64,000 bases of DNA from Pyrinomonadaceae bacterium (GTDB lineage Bacteria > Acidobacteriota > Blastocatellia > Pyrinomonadales > Pyrinomonadaceae), in contig JAVEDP010000041.1 in the NCBI GenBank assembly GCA_030841085.1, positions 362,283-426,282 of the forward strand. Direction: 5' to 3'. Below, in pieces: positions 60,177 to 64,000 of the stretch. A model generated the notes under the pieces. The model was not told the origin of the DNA, ran no database searches, and was given only the letters and a program-made list of their open reading frames with translations. Position 1 is the first letter of the stretch. The number at the start of each line of letters is the position of its first letter. Both the position numbers and the translations under genes were made by a program.

Positions 60177-62702
60177 ATGAGCTCCTCCCTGTCACCAGGC
60201 GCCAGCTTAGGTCGCTATAAGATTCATTCGCTGCTCGGGGCGGGCGGCATGGGCGAAGTGTACCTGGCGGAAGATGCGCAGTTGCATCGCAAGGTAGCCG
60301 TCAAGGTGCTGCCCGCCACTCTTGCGTCCAGTCGCGATCGAATGCGCCGCTTCGTGCAAGAGGCGCAAGCGGCGGCTGCACTTAATCATCCCAACATCGC
60401 TCACATCTACGAGATTGGCGCGGCCGATGGTGTGAACTTCATTGTCATGGAGTTTATCGAGGGCCAGACACTTCGCGAACTTATTCATCGGCGACAGGCC
60501 GAGCTGTCAAAGCTTTTGCGTTACCTGCAGCATGCGGCCGATGGCCTTGCCAAGGCCCATGCGGCCGGCATTGTGCACAGAGATTTGAAGCCCGACAACA
60601 TAATGATCACCCACGATGGTCATGCAAAACTTCTCGATTTTGGCCTGGCGAAATTGATCGAACCGCAATCCTATCCGGGCCGGAAATCTGATGGAGACTC
60701 AAGTGCGGTTGCCACTGCAATCCTCGAACATTCGACCCCAGGCGCTGTTATCGGAACGGCCGGGTACATGTCGCCCGAGCAAGCACAGGGTAAAACGAAT
60801 GAGATCGATCATCGCTCCGACATTTTCTCGTTCGGCTGCATTTTGTTTGAGGCGATTACCGGCCGCAAAGCTTTTGACGGCAAAGACGCGATTGATGCGC
60901 TTAACAAGATCATCCGTGAACCCGCGCCATCAATCAGCGACTTCAATCCGTCTGCGCCACCGGATCTCCAAAGGATCGTGCGACGCTGCCTGGCAAAGGA
61001 TGCGGATGAACGCTATCAAACGATTAAGGATGTAGCGATTGAACTAAAGGAAGTGCGGCGGGAACTGATCGATGGCGGAATTGATACGACCGTGCCTGCA
61101 TCCGGCAGCGAAGACGATGCTGGAAATGATTCTGGCACAGCCGCCGGAAAGAAAACGGCAACCAGTCAGGGCGTAGCTTCCCTTTCAACGCGCGCCTCCA
61201 ACGCCGAATATTTTGTCAGCAGAATCAATCAACATAAGTTGGCCACAATTCTCGCCGTCGTGCTGATCGTCGGCGCCGCGCTTGCTCTTGGCTTTTACTT
61301 CCATTCGCGCAACAACGAAGTTGCAATCGAATCAATCGCGGTGCTCCCTTTTGTAAACCAAAATAACGATCCAAATTCCGACTGGGTTTCGGATGGGCTG
61401 ACCGAAAGCACTATTAATAGTCTGACTCAACTTCCCAATCTAAAAGTGATCGCGCGCAGTTCTGTCTTTCGTTACAAGGGAAAAGATACCGACCCATTGG
61501 CAGTGGGAAAGGAGTTGGGCGTGCGCGCGGTCCTTACAGGGCGAATCATGCAACGCGGAGACAACCTTAACGTCAGTGTGGAACTTGTAGATGTGCGCGA
61601 CAACAAACAGCTTTGGGGCGAGCAATACGCTCGCAAAGTTTCAGATCTCCTTTCCGTTCAGCGCGACATCGCGCAGGAAATTACCGCTAACCTGCGGCCA
61701 AAACTTTCGGGAATAGAAGAGCCGCGCACAAAGCAATACACACAAAATTCCGAGGCATATCAGCTTTATCTGAAAGGCCGTTATTACTGGAATAAGTTCA
61801 CCCCAGACGATCAGCGAAGAGCGGAGGACTATTTCAAGCAGGCGATTGATAAAGATCCCACCTACGCACTGGCCTATGTGGGACTCGCCGATACTTACGG
61901 CGCTTCCTCAACTAATAGTTGGATAGAACCGACTGAGGGTTATCCGAAGGCAATGGCCGCAGCCAAACGTGCTCTTGAGTTGGACGATAGTTTAGCGGAA
62001 GCCCATACGTCGGCCGGCGCTATCAAGATGTTCTACAACTTCGAGTGGGCCACAGCGGAACAAGAATACAAACGCGCGATTCAACTCAATCCAAATTACT
62101 CGCTGTCTTATGAACTCTATTCCTATCTGCTGACGAGTATGGGGAGGTCGGACGAAGCTATCAGTATGGCAAGGCGCGGTGCGGAAGTTGATCCTTTGTC
62201 GGGCTTGCTAAGCGACGACGTGGCCGGCGCGTTTTACTTCGCTCGCCGTTACGATGAAGCTATCAGACAATTGCAAAAGTTTCTTGATATTGAGCCGAAC
62301 CGGCCAGGATCCCACGCGGGTCTGGGGCAGAGTTATTATCAAAAAGGTATGTATGCGGAAGCTATCAAGGAATACGAGATCGCAATCAAACTGATGGGCC
62401 GTGATCCTTCGGCTTTGGCGTTGCTCGGTTGTGCCTATGCGGCTCAGGGTAAGCAGCTTGATGCCTTAAAGCTGCTGGAGGAAATGAAAGGCATCGCCAA
62501 AGAGAAATATGTTTCACCTTACGACTTCTCGCTCATCTACCTGAGCCTTGGGCGCAAGCAGGAGGCGATCACCCAATTGAACAAAGCATATGACGAGCGT
62601 TCGGGATGGCTGATCTACTTAAACGTGGAACCGATGTTTGATTCCCTTCGCTCCGAACCAGGGTTTACTGACCTGGTGCGGCGGCTTAAGTTTCCGCAGT
62701 AA
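60177..62702 (+). CDS. Ser/Thr protein kinase with TolB-like domain and TPR repeats
   Basis: The 841-residue protein has a PKN-type kinase (about residues 11-290): glycine loop 'LLGAGGMGEVYLAED', catalytic Lys 'KVAVKVLP', 'IVHRDLKPDNIMI' with the HRD Asp, 'LLDFGLAKLIE', and the APE-like 'GYMSPEQA'. A Ser/Thr-rich juxtamembrane part leads to one membrane helix (about 357-379, 'ATILAVVLIVGAALALGFYF'). Outside lie a TolB/FlgO-like domain ('AVLPFVNQNNDPNSDWVSDG', 'VLTGRIMQRGDNLNVSVELV') and six TPR-like units (about 540-800). Soil acidobacteria have many such sensors; ligand and targets are unknown. It is divergent from the aldo/keto reductase gene. Confidence 0.93.
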   Translation: MSSSLSPGASLGRYKIHSLLGAGGMGEVYLAEDAQLHRKVAVKVLPATLASSRDRMRRFVQEAQAAAALNHPNIAHIYEIGAADGVNFIVMEFIEGQTLRELIHRRQAELSKLLRYLQHAADGLAKAHAAGIVHRDLKPDNIMITHDGHAKLLDFGLAKLIEPQSYPGRKSDGDSSAVATAILEHSTPGAVIGTAGYMSPEQAQGKTNEIDHRSDIFSFGCILFEAITGRKAFDGKDAIDALNKIIREPAPSISDFNPSAPPDLQRIVRRCLAKDADERYQTIKDVAIELKEVRRELIDGGIDTTVPASGSEDDAGNDSGTAAGKKTATSQGVASLSTRASNAEYFVSRINQHKLATILAVVLIVGAALALGFYFHSRNNEVAIESIAVLPFVNQNNDPNSDWVSDGLTESTINSLTQLPNLKVIARSSVFRYKGKDTDPLAVGKELGVRAVLTGRIMQRGDNLNVSVELVDVRDNKQLWGEQYARKVSDLLSVQRDIAQEITANLRPKLSGIEEPRTKQYTQNSEAYQLYLKGRYYWNKFTPDDQRRAEDYFKQAIDKDPTYALAYVGLADTYGASSTNSWIEPTEGYPKAMAAAKRALELDDSLAEAHTSAGAIKMFYNFEWATAEQEYKRAIQLNPNYSLSYELYSYLLTSMGRSDEAISMARRGAEVDPLSGLLSDDVAGAFYFARRYDEAIRQLQKFLDIEPNRPGSHAGLGQSYYQKGMYAEAIKEYEIAIKLMGRDPSALALLGCAYAAQGKQLDALKLLEEMKGIAKEKYVSPYDFSLIYLSLGRKQEAITQLNKAYDERSGWLIYLNVEPMFDSLRSEPGFTDLVRRLKFPQ

Positions 62703-62785
62703 TGGCAATTCCGTTTTACGGTTTCCCGACTCACGTCATGGATGCCACGCAAGTTCTTCGCCACTTGACGTCGCTTTGCTTATTT

Positions 62786-62934
62786 GGAGTGCGGCGGCTA
62801 GACGCCGCTTTGTGGCGCGGCGGCTTGACGCCGCTTCAACGAAGAAGCGAATGCTTTCTGTGACGAGATGTTGGGCCTACCAAAAGCGGCGTCAAGCCGC
62901 CGCGTGAGAAAGCGGCGTCGAGCCGCCGCACTCC
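62786..62934. repeat. 51-bp near-perfect inverted repeat (GCGGCGGCTTGACGCCGC)
   Basis: Left arm 62786-62836 and right arm 62884-62934 are reverse complements with about four mismatches. Each arm contains two GCGGCGGCT.GACGCCGCTT units, so four units in total, around a 47-nt loop. It sits between the kinase gene (plus) and the Gly/Tyr-rich gene (minus), next to the latter's terminator. It could form a large cruciform or RNA hairpin. Confidence 0.88.
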
Positions 62935-62967
62935 AAAAAAAGATGCCGCGACTTTCATCGCGGCACC
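62935..62967 (-). terminator. Intrinsic terminator of the Gly/Tyr-rich secreted protein gene
   Basis: On the minus strand GCCGCGATGAAAGTCGCGGC folds with a short loop and is followed by ATCTTTTTTT. It is 27 bp downstream of the stop of the 62994-63647 gene. Confidence 0.92.
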
Positions 62968-62993
62968 TTGTTAATTAAGAGTTAAGAACAGTC

Positions 62994-63647
62994 TTAACGA
63001 ACACCAAAGATCTGTCCTAGAATTTGCGCGGCGTTATTGCTTCTGCGGTAGTTGCCGTTTCGCGAATACTGGCGATAGCCGGCATCGTAACCACGAACAA
63101 AGCCTTCACGATAAGCCTGCGTCTGCGCATTTCGGTAGTACCTTGATCGTTCCGGGCTGTATTGCTTGTTACGTCGTCCATCGTCGGCGCCGGTGTTTAT
63201 TCCCTGTTGGTAACCGGCGTTAAGTTCCTGGCTGCTGTAGCCACCATATCCGGTATTTCCGTAGCCACCGTTTCCGTAGCCACCGTTTCCGTAGCCACCA
63301 TAATTTCCGTAGGAACCATCGTTACGGTAACCACCGTTTCCGTAGCCGCTGTTTGCGTTCGCATACTGTCGGTATGCCTGGTCATAGCCGCGCACAAACC
63401 CATCGCGAAAAGCCTGGGTCGGCGCTTCTCGATAATAGCGTGAACGCTGAGGACTATAACTCTGCCCACGTTGGGCATCGCTGGCACCCACGTTCGCACC
63501 GTATTGAAAACCTTGTTGTATGTCTTGATTGTTGTATCCGCCGTAGGTCCGGTTCGACCATTGCGCGTTGGCCGTTGTGCCGGCCAGGGCAATTACGCCG
63601 AATACAAACGCGAGCGCCAAAAGCGCACTGCCAAACGTTTTTTTCAT
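62994..63647 (-). CDS. Secreted Gly/Tyr/Asn-rich protein with a duplicated domain
   Basis: From ATG 63647 (GGAGGGGG upstream) a 217-residue precursor with signal peptide 'GSALLALAFVFGVIALAG'. The mature protein has two related about 50-residue units, e.g. 'YSPQRSRYYREAPTQAFRDG' and 'YSPERSRYYRNAQTQAYREG', each followed by 'FVRGYDxAYRQY'-type ends, flanking a GNGGY repeat tract (five or so units of 5 residues). The upstream ATG at 63683 in the track lies before the ribosome-binding site and is not used. It is probably surface-exposed or extracellular. Family unknown, though similar proteins are seen in acidobacterial genomes in my memory. Confidence 0.72.
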   Translation of the reverse strand: MKKTFGSALLALAFVFGVIALAGTTANAQWSNRTYGGYNNQDIQQGFQYGANVGASDAQRGQSYSPQRSRYYREAPTQAFRDGFVRGYDQAYRQYANANSGYGNGGYRNDGSYGNYGGYGNGGYGNGGYGNTGYGGYSSQELNAGYQQGINTGADDGRRNKQYSPERSRYYRNAQTQAYREGFVRGYDAGYRQYSRNGNYRRSNNAAQILGQIFGVR

Positions 63648-64000
63648 GTTTCTTCCCCCCTCCATTTGAGATGGAATTTGCAAGCCCCATGCCGTTGACC
63701 GATTTTGAATATATTGCGATTACGCGTCGAAAACCAATGGTGTTTAGCTGAATATAAGTATCCATATCGTGCACCGAATGTCCGAGATCCGGTAACGGAA
63801 ATGTTGCGGAGATTTTGCGAGCACCGTTGATTTAATCGTAATCTGTTTTGACATAAACCAACGCGCAAGAGTGATGAGGTCATCTATGAAGCGGTGTTCG
63901 CTGTCAAGAGTTTTTTAAAGGCAGACTCTGACCGCGACGCCGCAGCGCCTTCATGCTCTTGATTCTGTTTGCTCTTTGACATGAGACTGATAGTTATTAG
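63648..64000. other. Intergenic end of window
   Basis: 353 bp with no supportable gene. It includes the leader of the Gly/Tyr-rich protein gene. A TTGACA-like box on the minus strand (63902-63907) with a CATAGA-like box about 15 bp downstream is a possible promoter, but it would give an unusually long leader. Confidence 0.4.

Noticed and set aside
63882-63907. Sigma-70-like promoter on the minus strand
   Set aside because: TTGACA is good but the -10 is poor and the spacing short; not reported as a feature.

Overview
The window looks like a chromosomal segment of an Acidobacteriota bacterium, most likely from the Blastocatellia/Pyrinomonadales side. This is inferred from gene content, not from a marker-gene search. 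The pointers are MacB-like permeases, a Yip1-type membrane protein, two large secreted proteins ending in Calx-beta plus DUF4214, bacillithiol genes (BshC, a YpdA-like reductase), a Ser/Thr kinase fused to a TolB-like domain and TPRs, a FecR/DUF6600-type surface protein, and small repeats in nearly every intergenic gap. No rRNA, tRNA, CRISPR array, prophage or replication origin was found. Layout: 0-5.3 kb carries two ABC permeases, a Yip1 protein and the two ATPases of an oligopeptide importer (OppD, OppF). 5.3-12 kb has a decayed AF2212-type antitoxin/PIN toxin pair, a methylmalonyl-CoA-mutase-type large subunit, an RlmI-like methyltransferase, a REP-associated transposase flanked by its own inverted REP sequences, and a CtpA-like protease. 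11.8-16 kb has a GT2 glycosyltransferase, an MmcQ-like protein and pdxJ, convergent with atpD-atpC. 16.5-23.3 kb is filled by the two secreted DUF4214 proteins. 23.4-27.5 kb has phosphofructokinase, a GreA-type factor, a CDP-alcohol phosphatidyltransferase and a membrane protein. 27.6-35.2 kb contains a broken copy of the 5' end of a biotin carboxylase gene, a large secreted helical protein, a tiny Cys-rich secreted peptide, a split acyl-CoA carboxylase alpha chain (BC plus BCCP), a GT39-like enzyme and a HAD phosphatase. 35.4-42.3 kb has a racemase-like protein, mutL, bshC and a DapA-family aldolase. 42.5-51.2 kb is a run of eight minus-strand genes ending at a strong terminator: inner-membrane protein, small beta protein, outer-membrane barrel, two murein hydrolases without signal peptides, a Lys-rich protein, a caspase/CHAT-like protein and a secreted protein. 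51.7-64 kb holds PhzF, the YpdA-like reductase, an amine oxidase, the FecR/DUF6600 protein, an aldo/keto reductase, the Ser/Thr kinase and a duplicated Gly/Tyr-rich secreted protein. Functional links: BshC makes bacillithiol and the YpdA-like protein probably reduces its disulfide. The BC/BCCP pair and the mutase fit propionyl-CoA/methylmalonyl-CoA metabolism. The two hydrolases, barrel, membrane protein and caspase-like protein may form one envelope-directed system, which is the best candidate for something undescribed. The second unusual layer is the non-coding DNA. Intergenic gaps repeatedly hold degenerate tandem arrays with a strict 7-bp period, often as facing inverted pairs, and several separate families of palindromic elements. 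One heptamer array sits inside the phzF reading frame.
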